Source: Phycisphaerales bacterium (lineage in GTDB: Bacteria; Planctomycetota; Phycisphaerae; Phycisphaerales; SM1A02). From it: a stretch of 64,000 bases of DNA. The DNA lies in contig JAQWNP010000001.1 in NCBI GenBank assembly GCA_029268515.1, positions 296,297 through 360,296 of the forward strand, given 5' to 3'. The stretch's first letter is position 1; each line of letters begins with the position of its first letter. Shown one piece after another: positions 43,563 to 53,800 of this stretch. The notes under the pieces are model-generated. The model had not been told where the DNA came from, did no database searches, and saw nothing but the letters and a program-made list of their open reading frames with translations. Made by a program: the position numbers and the translations under genes.

Positions 43563-45297
43563 ATCTCAGTCGACTAAAGTTGGGCACAATTCCTGCCCCA
43601 CCTTTTGATAGAGGAAGCGGGGCTGGGAAGTAAACAAAGAACGCTTTACCAATCAACAAACGACGGTCCACTAAGTACGGGCTATCGTCGATCTGCGCCG
43701 CAATAACTGGAGCTGGGTTTCCCCATAAACGAGAGTCGAGTGAAAGCATACTGTTATCGCCAAGCATGTAGAACTGATCCGGCCCGAGCTCTGCAAATCG
43801 TCCAGGGCGGGTTCCGTAACCTGGCATTCCCAAGCCCACCAAATGCTCCTTGCCTGGTGGCGTTGGGTTCCGATCGACAGTCGCCGACTTTGTCATGACT
43901 GGCCGATAGTACAAATCACGACTGACCTCAAGATGCGTCAGTGTCATTGGTGACCCCGAGAATTCCAGAGCAAGGCTCGTCTCCGGTATAGAGGTCAAAT
44001 ACAATTTAGAATCAGTCTCTGCTACATCGATTTGGCCCGTCGCAAAACGAAGTCTATCAACCGGCGACCATTGATAAAGCAATGGCTCGACGGCCGCTGA
44101 CCCATTGATGAATAGGTACATTGCTTGGTCAACCCGCCAACACTCAATACTGATTGATTTACCCGGCTCAGGCCAAGCAAAGGGTGCGGAAGATTCTGTC
44201 CACACACTTCCATCACTATCAAGCCGCATGCGAACAATGGCTTCGTCCTTTGTCAGCACAAATTGGAAGACATGGCTCTGAGCAACAATCTGCACGATGG
44301 CTTCACCGTCTGGCTCTTGAGCAACAATATCAAATGCGATTCTCAAATCGCTGACATTAATAGTCGGCTGTGGAGAGGAAAGCATGTTGTATGGGAGCCA
44401 ATCATCAAGTCGCATCCTCTTGTTATCCCAGACAAGTCGACTGATCCCCATTCCATCACTTTTATAAGATCGGCTCTGTCGAACATCCCAGGCTTCCGGT
44501 GGATCACTTTGCCAAGGTGGTCCTGAAAAAGAACTAAGGCTTGAATCACCAGGAGGCAATCGCACTGCCCCTCCTCGATCACTCCGTTCTACACCAGGAT
44601 TACGTCGCAAAAACTGCTGACGCGCTTGCGTATCGGCGACATACCAAAGTTCATCTGGTTCAATCGGAATATAATCACTTCCATACACCAGTTGCCAAAC
44701 ATCACGTTGGATATCTTGCGGCTTACGTTGAATTGCAAAGTCAGGACGATTCTCTGTTTTTGTAAAAACATCTCCGTCAGCAAGCCACAGTGTTTCATCT
44801 GGTAGTCCCACCAGCCGCTTAATGTAGTTGGCAGAGGGGCCAAGAGGATCGGTCGGATTTTTGAATACGACGACATCCCAACGGCTCGGGTTCAGCAAGG
44901 CATATAAGCACTTCAGAACAAGAATGCGGTCGCCCATACGAGGTCTTGGGAGTGGCTCCATTGGCTTCTGCACTCTGATATCACGTCCTAGCATTGGTGA
45001 AACAAGGACACCACCAAATGCGGCCCGCGTCGCATCCCAGCCAACCGAAAATGCATAGGACGTCTGTGAATCATAAACCTGTTCATGTTGACCTAAGAGG
45101 GTCGGCGCCATTGAGCCGGTTGGTATAACAAATCCCTCGACAACAAAACCTCGGAATGTCATTGCCAATACAAATGCAACAATCAGCGTCTGGATGGTGT
45201 CCATCGCTGTGTTACCACTGGTGACCTCTGAAGATTCGCTTGTGCGACTTCCAGACTGACTCGATCTGTGATCAGAATGCGGGGGCATATCAGGCAT
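43552..45297 (-). CDS. lepB: Signal peptidase I with a large insertion
   Basis: Cleaves Sec/Tat signal peptides at the outer face of the inner membrane. 581 residues against ~200-320 in most bacteria. One membrane helix (DTIQTLIVAFVLAMTFRGFV) precedes the catalytic Ser62 (PTGSMAPTLLGQH). The general-base Lys160 is in SANYIKRLVGLPDE, and the late motif YMLGDNSMLSLDSRLWG closes the active site. Between Lys and the GDN motif lie ~350 residues, including a beta-rich region (about 300-470) with WRVDQAMYLFINGSAAVEP that resembles a laminin-G/LamG-like sandwich. Catalytic residues are intact. Read from 45297; no Shine-Dalgarno was judged. Confidence 0.9.
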   Translation of the reverse strand: MPDMPPHSDHRSSQSGSRTSESSEVTSGNTAMDTIQTLIVAFVLAMTFRGFVVEGFVIPTGSMAPTLLGQHEQVYDSQTSYAFSVGWDATRAAFGGVLVSPMLGRDIRVQKPMEPLPRPRMGDRILVLKCLYALLNPSRWDVVVFKNPTDPLGPSANYIKRLVGLPDETLWLADGDVFTKTENRPDFAIQRKPQDIQRDVWQLVYGSDYIPIEPDELWYVADTQARQQFLRRNPGVERSDRGGAVRLPPGDSSLSSFSGPPWQSDPPEAWDVRQSRSYKSDGMGISRLVWDNKRMRLDDWLPYNMLSSPQPTINVSDLRIAFDIVAQEPDGEAIVQIVAQSHVFQFVLTKDEAIVRMRLDSDGSVWTESSAPFAWPEPGKSISIECWRVDQAMYLFINGSAAVEPLLYQWSPVDRLRFATGQIDVAETDSKLYLTSIPETSLALEFSGSPMTLTHLEVSRDLYYRPVMTKSATVDRNPTPPGKEHLVGLGMPGYGTRPGRFAELGPDQFYMLGDNSMLSLDSRLWGNPAPVIAAQIDDSPYLVDRRLLIGKAFFVYFPAPLPLSKGGAGIVPNFSRLRFIR

Positions 45298-45364
45298 TCT
45301 AGCAGGCTACGGCCAAGACGAAGAGACACTCTTGGAATAAGCAATGCACTAGGAGAGCTACTTT

Positions 45365-46666
45365 CTACGCATTTCCCTCAGAGGGCTTATTGCTCCCACC
45401 ACCTGGACGTCGCCTTCTACGACGCTTGCGTTTACGCTTCGGCTTCGCACTCGACTCCGTCGACGAGCTCTTGGTTGATCCTTGTGCTGCTTGGTCTTCC
45501 GCAGCTGGCCCCTTGTGTTTCTTAGGTGGATTGGAACCATCGCCCTGCTTGCCGGCGCTGCCGCGATTGCCACGACCGCGACGCTTCTGTCCTGGCTCAC
45601 GCCCAGATCGTTTGGAGGCTTCTTCCTCACTTAGACCACGAAGTGGATCATCGGGTTTGGCTGCTCCAGGTTTGGGGCAAGCGTCTGGATCCATCAAAGC
45701 CTCGACGGGTACCGCAACTTGGCGTCGGTCCTCTTCTAATTCAACCAGGACGAGTTGCACGAGCACTTTAGAATCCAAGACAATTCCAGGTCCCTCTGGT
45801 GTGCCTACTCGTGTTTTACGATGTGGTAATTTCGACTTCAGTTCTTTGTAGGTTTGATCCTCATATCGAAGACAACACATCAAACGCCCACAACGTCCAG
45901 AAATCTTAAGTGGATCCAGCGTTGCTTTCTGCACCTTGGCTGATCGCATTGATACTGGCTTCAGCACTTTAAGAAAGTTCTGACAACAACAGTGCTGACC
46001 ACATCGTTCATAGTCAGCAACGAGCCTTGCCTCATCACGAGCACCAACTTGACGCATCTCAACACGAGCCTTTACTTGAGAAGCAAGACCCCGTACTAAC
46101 TCTCTAAAGTCAACCCGATCTTCCGACATGTAATAGAAAGTCATGATCTCTTGGCCGAGTATTGGCTCCACATCAACGATCTTCATATCCAGATTAAATT
46201 TCTTTACGTCAGCTCGACATGTGCTCAATAAGGCTGCTTTATTGCCATTAAGCTTCGACTGTTGATTGAGATCCTCAACTGTGGCGACCCGCAGGACTTT
46301 ACCCTTGGTGTAAAAAGGGTAATCCTTACCGCCACTTTGATCGATGTACTTCAACATTTCTTTGCGTGTGAGGGATTTTCCGCAACCCGCATTTGAGCAT
46401 GTCGTGGTGAGCATCTCCACCAGTTCTGTGCCGCGATGTGTACGAGCAACAAGCTTGGTCCCACAACCTGGCGAAAGATCGCCTTCATAGGCATATTCAC
46501 CAACCCATCGGAGTGCTCCAAAACGCACCACTAAGGTCTCTGGAGGTGACAATTGAGCATGCTGCTCTTCGATCGTCAATCCATCACGATGCTTGGCGTC
46601 AGCATCTGCTTCAAAGACTGGTAAGGGGACAATTGACATATATTGATCCAATGCGTTACGAAACAA
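45365..46666 (-). CDS. PSP1/RicT-like protein with a basic C-terminal tail
   Basis: 433 residues. The core has GARDEARLVADYERCGQHC, CCQNFLKVLKPVSMRSAK and DPLKISGRCGRLMCCLRYE, the Cys-rich PSP1/RicT signature (the RicAFT complex binds [4Fe-4S] and affects RNA processing). The N-terminal part includes a pair CSNAGCGKSL. After ~300 the sequence becomes low-complexity and very basic, ending KRKRKRRRRRRPGGG, which could bind RNA. A palindrome lies 41 bp upstream of the start. It is followed by signal peptidase I on the same strand. Confidence 0.85.
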   Translation of the reverse strand: MFRNALDQYMSIVPLPVFEADADAKHRDGLTIEEQHAQLSPPETLVVRFGALRWVGEYAYEGDLSPGCGTKLVARTHRGTELVEMLTTTCSNAGCGKSLTRKEMLKYIDQSGGKDYPFYTKGKVLRVATVEDLNQQSKLNGNKAALLSTCRADVKKFNLDMKIVDVEPILGQEIMTFYYMSEDRVDFRELVRGLASQVKARVEMRQVGARDEARLVADYERCGQHCCCQNFLKVLKPVSMRSAKVQKATLDPLKISGRCGRLMCCLRYEDQTYKELKSKLPHRKTRVGTPEGPGIVLDSKVLVQLVLVELEEDRRQVAVPVEALMDPDACPKPGAAKPDDPLRGLSEEEASKRSGREPGQKRRGRGNRGSAGKQGDGSNPPKKHKGPAAEDQAAQGSTKSSSTESSAKPKRKRKRRRRRRPGGGSNKPSEGNA

Positions 46667-46706
46667 GTTGCAAAATAAGACGAGCCTTCATGACTCAAAT
46701 TGAACA

Positions 46707-46722
46707 CAGGTGAACCTGTGCC
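46707..46722. promoter_or_regulatory. 16-bp palindrome, candidate operator upstream of the RicT-like gene
   Basis: CACAGGTGAACCTGTG is a perfect inverted repeat (7-bp arms, 2-bp centre) placed 41 bp before the RicT-like start, where a repressor or dimeric regulator could sit. The surrounding 46667-46913 shows no gene. Confidence 0.45.
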
Positions 46723-46913
46723 GCTCCGTCAAGGAAGATTTTGCAGCTTAGAATGTCATCAGGATGGTTTTTTATACACCCAGACAGACCTGACACTGCC
46801 TGGGTTCCAAACGCATTGAAGGCTTAAGTATACCAGGACCATCACCAAAAACGCAGCGAAATATGCCGAGAGATCCTACCCAAAGCACCCCTCAATCATG
46901 CCGCGGCAAGGTT

Positions 46914-48353
46914 TTACTGCTCCAGGTCCATCTCGCCAGACAGCAGGGCATGTAGGGTTTTGCGCGTTCGCTTCGAGAACATGAGACGAATGGGAACCTC
47001 GCTAAATGGAAGCTCTTCACGCAAACGATTCATAAGGTATCGCTCGTAGCGGCCACGAAACAGCTTGGGACGATTGACAACCAACGCCAAGGTTGGGGGA
47101 TTGGTACTCACCTGAGAAGCAAAGTACAACTTTGCTTGTGTACCCAAGCGAGATGACGGCCCTCGCTTATCCATAATGGCCCCAACTACAGTATTGATCT
47201 TCGCGGTACTTTCACGATGCGATGCTTGCTCATGAAGATTACAAGCAAGGCTCAGTAAATCTCCCAATCCATCACCCTCAAGAGCACTCACAAAGATAAT
47301 TGGCGCAAAGTCCAATCCGCGCAACTGACTCGTCAGATATTCTAAGAATTGATCAGGTGTCACCGTCTTTTCATCAACCTGATCCCACTTATTCATCACC
47401 ATGACCGTGGGCTTGAGTTGCCGCTGTAACTCCTGCGCTAACTTTTGATCGACCGTTGAAATTGGTTTTGTCGCATCAATCAATAGCAAAACAACATCTG
47501 CCCGTCGGATTGCTTGGAGCATACGGTGATACGCATAGTATTCAATCGAGTCTGCCAGACTTTTTTTCCGTCGTAAACCCGCTGTATCAATTGCTATAAA
47601 ATCACGCCCGTCAAATTCAATTTTGACATCAATCGCATCGCGTGTTGTGCCTGCAATTTCTGAAACAATCACCCGATCTGTGCCTGCTAGCGCATTGACG
47701 AGCGTTGATTTACCTGCATTTCTCTTCCCAACAATTGCAACCTTTAGTGGGCCTGCCTCATCTTCCTCTTCACTAGGAGGCATGCCATCTACGCGTGTCC
47801 ACATCAAATCCAATAGTGTGCCCATGCCAAAACCATTCATCGCAGACACACACGCTGGCTCACCCATTCCCATTGCAGCTGCTTCAAGCGCCGATGGAAC
47901 CCATGAGTCACCATCAGTCTTGTTCGCTACGATCGCCACACGATCGACGCATCCCCATTTTCTTAGTAAAGATGCCACCGTCTTATCCAGACTTGTAGGA
48001 CCAGCCTGGCCATCGATGACAAATAAGATTAAAGCAGCGTCCTCAATTGCCGTTCGAATTTGATGCTCAATCAGTCCTGTCAGTTGCGACAGATCTTCGC
48101 CAGCATCTGTAAATCGCTTGCCGTCGGCCGAATAAACACCCCACCCTCCGGTATCGATCAACTCGATATCTTTAGGCTTCGATCCCGATGGAGCCTCAAG
48201 GGGCGAGTCAACTTCAATCACAGCGCTGACACGATCCCGCGTCACACCTGGCGTCGGGTCGACGATAGAAATTCGCTGCCGCGTCAACCAGTTCAAAAGA
48301 CTCGACTTGCCCACATTCGGGCGACCGACAATAGCAACCTTCGGATAGACCAT
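46914..48353 (-). CDS. der: Ribosome biogenesis GTPase Der (EngA)
   Basis: Double-GTPase factor for 50S assembly, 479 residues. The first G domain has GRPNVGKSSLLNWL and DTGGWG. The second has GKRNAGKSTLVNALAG, DTAGLRRKKSL and NKWD. A C-terminal KH-like domain follows (VVNRPKLFRGRYERYLMNRLRE, then PIRLMFSKR). The start MVYPKVAIVGRPNVGKSS matches family N-termini. The first domain has a ~20-residue insertion around residues 45-65 compared with E. coli Der (490 residues overall). It is divergent from gmk. Confidence 0.96.
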   Translation of the reverse strand: MVYPKVAIVGRPNVGKSSLLNWLTRQRISIVDPTPGVTRDRVSAVIEVDSPLEAPSGSKPKDIELIDTGGWGVYSADGKRFTDAGEDLSQLTGLIEHQIRTAIEDAALILFVIDGQAGPTSLDKTVASLLRKWGCVDRVAIVANKTDGDSWVPSALEAAAMGMGEPACVSAMNGFGMGTLLDLMWTRVDGMPPSEEEDEAGPLKVAIVGKRNAGKSTLVNALAGTDRVIVSEIAGTTRDAIDVKIEFDGRDFIAIDTAGLRRKKSLADSIEYYAYHRMLQAIRRADVVLLLIDATKPISTVDQKLAQELQRQLKPTVMVMNKWDQVDEKTVTPDQFLEYLTSQLRGLDFAPIIFVSALEGDGLGDLLSLACNLHEQASHRESTAKINTVVGAIMDKRGPSSRLGTQAKLYFASQVSTNPPTLALVVNRPKLFRGRYERYLMNRLREELPFSEVPIRLMFSKRTRKTLHALLSGEMDLEQ

Positions 48354-48466
48354 TCGGGCGATTGTACTGCCTGAAAGGCTGCCTCGGTCGGATCTTTGCC
48401 ACTCAATTTACAGAGGCTTGCCCTCCAGACCCTCGGCACTCGCCATGCTCCCGGTACACTGCCACT

Positions 48467-49069
48467 ATGGCCGAAACGCCTCTATCCAATACCACGCGTT
48501 CCAGCGGATTGCTTTTGGTCTTTTCTGGGCCATCAGGGGTGGGCAAGACGTCTATTGCGCATGAGATCATGCAGCGTCTCAATGGCCATTTCAGTATTTC
48601 AGCGACGACCCGCTCTCGAGGAAAAGAAGAAATTGATGGACGGGACTACCGCTTTCTGTCCCATGAAGATTTTCAACTGATGATCGATAATGATGCATTT
48701 CTTGAATATGCCGAGGTCTTCGGAAGAGATCTGTATGGAACCCCTCGCGATGAAGTTGAGACACACCTAGAGAATGGCGACTTGGTCATTCTTGATATTG
48801 ATGTGCAAGGTGCTCTACAAGTCCGAACACATCAACCGGATGCCCTGATGATTTTTATCTTGCCTCCAAGTGAGCAAGAGCTGGTTCGCCGCCTCACCTC
48901 CCGTGGCAGAGACGATGAAGACGCCATGAAAGCCAGACTTGCAGCGGCCATGAAAGAGATTGAGCTGGCACATTCAAGCGGTGCCTACGATGCCTTTGTC
49001 GTCAACAAGAACTTTGATAGCGCCGTACAAGAGACCATCGATCTCATTATTGCCCGCAAATGCAGCTAA
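48467..49069 (+). CDS. gmk: Guanylate kinase
   Basis: Phosphorylates GMP to GDP. 200 residues: P-loop SGPSGVGKTSIAHEI, SATTRSRGKEEIDGRDYRFLS (GMP site), EYAEVFGRDLYGTP, and the lid ILPPSEQELVRRLTSRGRDDEDAM. The open frame continues upstream to 48362, but ATG 48467 matches family N-termini (usual length ~205). It lies divergently from der and overlaps the next gene's start. Confidence 0.95.
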   Translation: MAETPLSNTTRSSGLLLVFSGPSGVGKTSIAHEIMQRLNGHFSISATTRSRGKEEIDGRDYRFLSHEDFQLMIDNDAFLEYAEVFGRDLYGTPRDEVETHLENGDLVILDIDVQGALQVRTHQPDALMIFILPPSEQELVRRLTSRGRDDEDAMKARLAAAMKEIELAHSSGAYDAFVVNKNFDSAVQETIDLIIARKCS

Positions 49070-50817
49070 ACACCATGGCTCTCCATACTTCATATTCCAT
49101 ACCAGCTTTCTTAGTCATTTTACATCTGACTTTGTTAACGAGTAACGCCGATTCGATCAACACAACTTTGTTGAATCCCATTGCACCACGCGGTGGTGTC
49201 ATGGCCATTCCACTCCGCGCACCAAGCAAGACCACATGGCCGCAGCTTATCGACATCACACTCAGCAACGGCGAATTAGTTTCTGGACACGTTGTCTGGA
49301 TGGAACCGACTCCGAGATCCCGTATCACGTGGACCTCAAAACCAGCGCCACTTTCTGTTCGACTCATTCGATCAGACGACGATGCATCAGAGAGCCCCGG
49401 GCAAGCGCTACTCCTGGCACCGCTTCCTAAGGATGGCGACGGCCCAATCATGCTGCTCGGTCAGACACTACAACCAGTGTGGCGCGATATTCCGGAAATT
49501 TCCGCTCTCTATCCTGTACCAGCAGGCCTTAACTCAAAAGGCCGCCCGCCATTACTTCGACATTCAGGGGCAGGCCGTCCCTTGCCCGAAGATCCATTAT
49601 CTCAGTGGCGATGGTGGCTCCTGGCCGCTCGATTAGAAAGATCTCCTCCACCATTTCTCAATAAAGCACATATCGATCAACTCACCGCTACCCACTACAT
49701 CAACTTATGGTCGATTGGATTAGGAAGACTCGCAGAAGTGAATCCAGGTGTTGCGAGAACATGCTGCGATCTCTTGACGCAAACTGGGACCTTTAAAGAT
49801 CGCGTTATTGCTCTCTGGGTCGCCGATCCTAATATCACTTGGTCTCTGTTAAGTGATCTACTTAATTTTCAACTCAGTGATCACGACATGACAAGACGTG
49901 CGTTGCAGTGGTGCGATCACCAAAACCTGGTCTTGCTCTTCGCAAACAACATCGCTGGCCCAGAGGTTGAACTGACTGCGATTAATGGATACGCACGTCA
50001 GCTTGTTGCAAGGTTTCATTGGCTTGGCGAAGGCATCCCTTTAGCCATTGAGCTTAAAGGACTCCAAGAAACAAACGCAAAATTAAGTCGCCCAACACCA
50101 AACGATCAGATCAATTTGTTGCCTCAGCGCATCACCCAAATCGATCCACTATCACTGCCAAACACGCTTCAGGCAGAAGTCCACGGACAGGTTGAACAAC
50201 TGGATCTCGGCCCCGGCCGATTCCAAATTAAACCACCTGGCCTCACGTTTGGCCCTCTTAGCCCACCACATACACTTGCTGCTCTGCAAAGAAGCGCCTC
50301 TTTAGCCCCCTCACCGGAAGAACTCACCCTCGTTGAGTTTCGCCGTGTCTCCCAGCAGTGGGAACTCATGTTTGTCTGCCGAACACCACCTCAACCAAGC
50401 TCGACAGACAATATGAAGCCGCCATCTGCCTTCCCTATCAACACTCTAGAAGACATACGTGAACGTGAGGCTGTTGCAATATTCATTGGCAAAGCAAACC
50501 CTCGGATTATTGTCATTGAAGCTAATGGTTCTATCACACACCTGAACTCAGAAGAATTGCCACCGGCGGTCACTGCACATACAAAAAGGGAAACAGATCG
50601 CTGGCTTGCACGCATCACAATTCCTGATGAGTGGTTGCATGACAATGCTACAAATCAGCCAAGCATGGCCTTGCTTGGTTTTGTTCGCGCCCATGCTTAT
50701 TCAAAAAATATAGAAACGGCCCCACTCCCATCGCTGCCATGGAATATTGAGCCAGGCCGGGTGGAAGTTGATCTGACCACTTGGACTGACTTCCCGTCTG
50801 AAAATGAAGATCACTAG
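49060..50817 (+). CDS. Hypothetical secreted protein
   Basis: 585 residues with a signal peptide (SIPAFLVILHLTLLTSNADS). The mature part has a beta-rich N-terminal domain (~45-140), a helical middle (about 190-320: HIDQLTATHYINLWSIGLGRLAEV) and a C-terminal beta region. No catalytic signature or family recognised. The ATG at 49060 overlaps the gmk stop by 10 bp; ATG 49075 is the alternative. It ends exactly next to the stop of the convergent kinase gene. Base composition resembles the neighbours. Confidence 0.6.
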   Translation: MQLNTMALHTSYSIPAFLVILHLTLLTSNADSINTTLLNPIAPRGGVMAIPLRAPSKTTWPQLIDITLSNGELVSGHVVWMEPTPRSRITWTSKPAPLSVRLIRSDDDASESPGQALLLAPLPKDGDGPIMLLGQTLQPVWRDIPEISALYPVPAGLNSKGRPPLLRHSGAGRPLPEDPLSQWRWWLLAARLERSPPPFLNKAHIDQLTATHYINLWSIGLGRLAEVNPGVARTCCDLLTQTGTFKDRVIALWVADPNITWSLLSDLLNFQLSDHDMTRRALQWCDHQNLVLLFANNIAGPEVELTAINGYARQLVARFHWLGEGIPLAIELKGLQETNAKLSRPTPNDQINLLPQRITQIDPLSLPNTLQAEVHGQVEQLDLGPGRFQIKPPGLTFGPLSPPHTLAALQRSASLAPSPEELTLVEFRRVSQQWELMFVCRTPPQPSSTDNMKPPSAFPINTLEDIREREAVAIFIGKANPRIIVIEANGSITHLNSEELPPAVTAHTKRETDRWLARITIPDEWLHDNATNQPSMALLGFVRAHAYSKNIETAPLPSLPWNIEPGRVEVDLTTWTDFPSENEDH

Positions 50818-53800
50818 TTACTGCGTTGTTTCCAATGGCGAGCTCGTCGTGATTGGCCAAATACGTATGCTTCCAGATTGGTCAGCAGTGATCAACTGTT
50901 CACCATTTTGAGTAAACGCCATGTCTGTGAGCGCTGCCTGATGCCCGGTAAGCGCGAGTACATGATCTCCTAAGACTGGATCCCAAATACGAATAAACGT
51001 ATCAGCACCGCCAGTCAGAAGACGATCCCCTGAAGGATGAAAGGCAGCTGAGGTGAGTGGTCCGACGTTTCCACCAAACTCGATGTCCATGGTCAGATTA
51101 TTCAGACTCCAAAGACGCACCATGCCATCATCGCCGCCAGAAACCAGGGCAACCTGATCTGGTGTGATTCTGACAAAGTGAACCGCCCCCTCATGCATCC
51201 CTTGAAAAGGAACACGTTGACCACTTACCACTTCCCACAAATGAATGGTGCCATCTGTATGTCCGGTCACTAATCGTGGCCCCTCTTTAATAAAGACCGC
51301 CGTCTCAATGGGTGACCGAGGTTCATCAAGCAACTTCACTTGATCCGTCGAAAGATCGAGCACTGCGAGCAGTGGCATATCGGGGCTATAGGCAGCAATG
51401 AAACCACCAGTGGGATGAACGACCAGACGATGGGCGGGCTGTGGCAAGTTCCATTCTCGCATGGGTTGTGCCTGCGATGGATTCCATTGTTCGATGCGCA
51501 TTCCATCATCACTCAGCACAAAAAGACTTTGTTCATCAAACGCAAAAACAGCATCACGTGCATTGAGCCCGCTGAGTGCAGGGTTCTTTGCCTTGACTGA
51601 TTCAAGCGACCAAAGATCAACGACATTGGTATGCGGTGATCCATGAAGTGCCAGTAGCTCACTGCCATTATCACGCATTGAAAAACGATGACCGACTCGA
51701 TTTTGCTGCTGCTTGAGATCACCAATATCCCACCTTCGGACGGTGCCATCCGAAGATGCGGAAACCAATAGATCCTGTCCTGCCGGTGCAATTGACCGGA
51801 CACCATAGGTGTGACCAATCAAGCCAGGCAGCGGTTTGCCTGTCATCGCATCGAAACGATGAATCACCCGATCCTGGCTTGCCAATGTGACAACATTATC
51901 TTGCAGCAACATATTCTTGACGGCGCCGTCACGTGCGTACCACCGACTGATGACCTGACCGTTTTGTGCATCCATAATGCGCACGGCTCCGTCTTCATCG
52001 ATCATCGCTACTTGGGTCGAGCTGGGGTTCCAGACAATCGCTTCAATGGGACCCGTCTGACCATCAAAAGGTCTTTGTTTAACAAGAGGCTCTTGCGCAT
52101 TGCCATCCAGCCGCCAAATACCAACACCATCAGCTCCGTCGGCTCGAGCAACTCTCGTTCCATCTGGGCTGAACGCAACTGGGCCAACGGCATCTAAAGA
52201 TGGCATTGAATCAAGCAATGCACTCGTACGAACATCCCATCGATTCACGATCCCATCGAGGCCACCTGAAACAATGTGCTGACTGCCTGGTTCAAAACTC
52301 AGGGAGGTCACTGCAGCAGCATGACCTGGGATATCGCCTTTGCTATTGCCTGACGATGTATCCCAAACACGAATTGTTGTGTCTTGGGATGCAGATGCGA
52401 GCAAGTCGCCTTGCTCATCAAAGTCCAAAGCAGTCACGGTGCCCGTGTGAGCTTTGAGCACCTTTGGCTCGGCATCCCCAAGCTGCCACAGATAAATATG
52501 CCCCTCAACATCACCGGCGGCAAATTGAAGCCCATCTCGTGAGGCCGCAATCGCGCAAAGTGGTGCAGATGTGGACATGAGTAAATCAAGACTGCCATCT
52601 AATCGCGATTGAAGATGAAGCCACTCCCAATCTCGACCTTCATCTGGAACACCCTCGAGTGCTACTTGAGCTTGCTCGACCTGCCCGAGTTGCAGTAGCG
52701 CTTCAGCGGCCGCTAATCGGGTGATCCACTCTTGTCGAACCGATGTTCGATAATTGCGCTCAGAGCGAGAATACAAACCTAACGCTAATGACAAACCAAT
52801 AACGAGCAATATCAGCATCAGCAAGCCAAACAATGCGATGCGATGCGAGTTTGGTGCTGGCTCCTTGCGACTACGTGGCTCATGAATGACAACATCTGTT
52901 GGCACAGCTAAATCTCCATGTTGCAAATAAAGTTCAATATCATCGAGCACTTCAGAGGCAGATTGATAACGCTCATCTGGTTCTTTGTGAAGCATGCGAG
53001 CAACAATCTCATCAAGTGGCCCGCGGAATTCTCGACTGATGGAACCGAGCGATTCTGGCTTTTCTTCTCGAATAGTCCGAGCTGCTTCCGGCAATGTCTT
53101 GTCGCTCAAATCGTAAGGAAGTCTTCCAACCAACAATTCAAACAAGATGACGCCAAGGCTATAAATATCAGAGGTCGGACCAATAATGTCATGCCGGCCA
53201 GCAATCTGCTCCGGACTCATATAGGGAATGGTGCCTAGCAGTTGCCCGATTGCAGTGTGTACCGTGGTCATATCACGACTGACTGAAGTCAGTCGCGCAA
53301 TGCCAAAATCAACAATCTTAGTCCGACCACTTGTGTCAACAAGAATATTGGCGGGCTTTAGATCGCGATGTATCACTTCCTGTTGATGCGCAAAGCCAAT
53401 TGCGTCACAAACCTGCATAAAGATCCTCAGCCGATCGTCAACTGCGAGATTATTATTGCGACAGTGGTCGGTGATGTGACTCCCATTAATCAACTCCATC
53501 GCGAAATAGGCTCGCCCGTCTTCTTCGCCAGCCTCATAGATTCGGCCAATGCCAGGATGCTCAAGCTGCCCAAGCAAATGTGACTCCAATTCGAAGCGTC
53601 GCAGTAGTTTTGGAGACGGCTCAGAAGACTCGAGTACTTTTATTGCCACCATACGGCGCGGGCTCTGTTGTTGAGCTCGGTAAACAACGCTCACCCCACC
53701 ACGGCCCAGAATATCAATCACTTTGTATGCGCCAATTGCTTCAGGCATTGGTCGCAATGATGTACCAGAATCTTCTTCAAATTTCTGGACCATCGACTTC

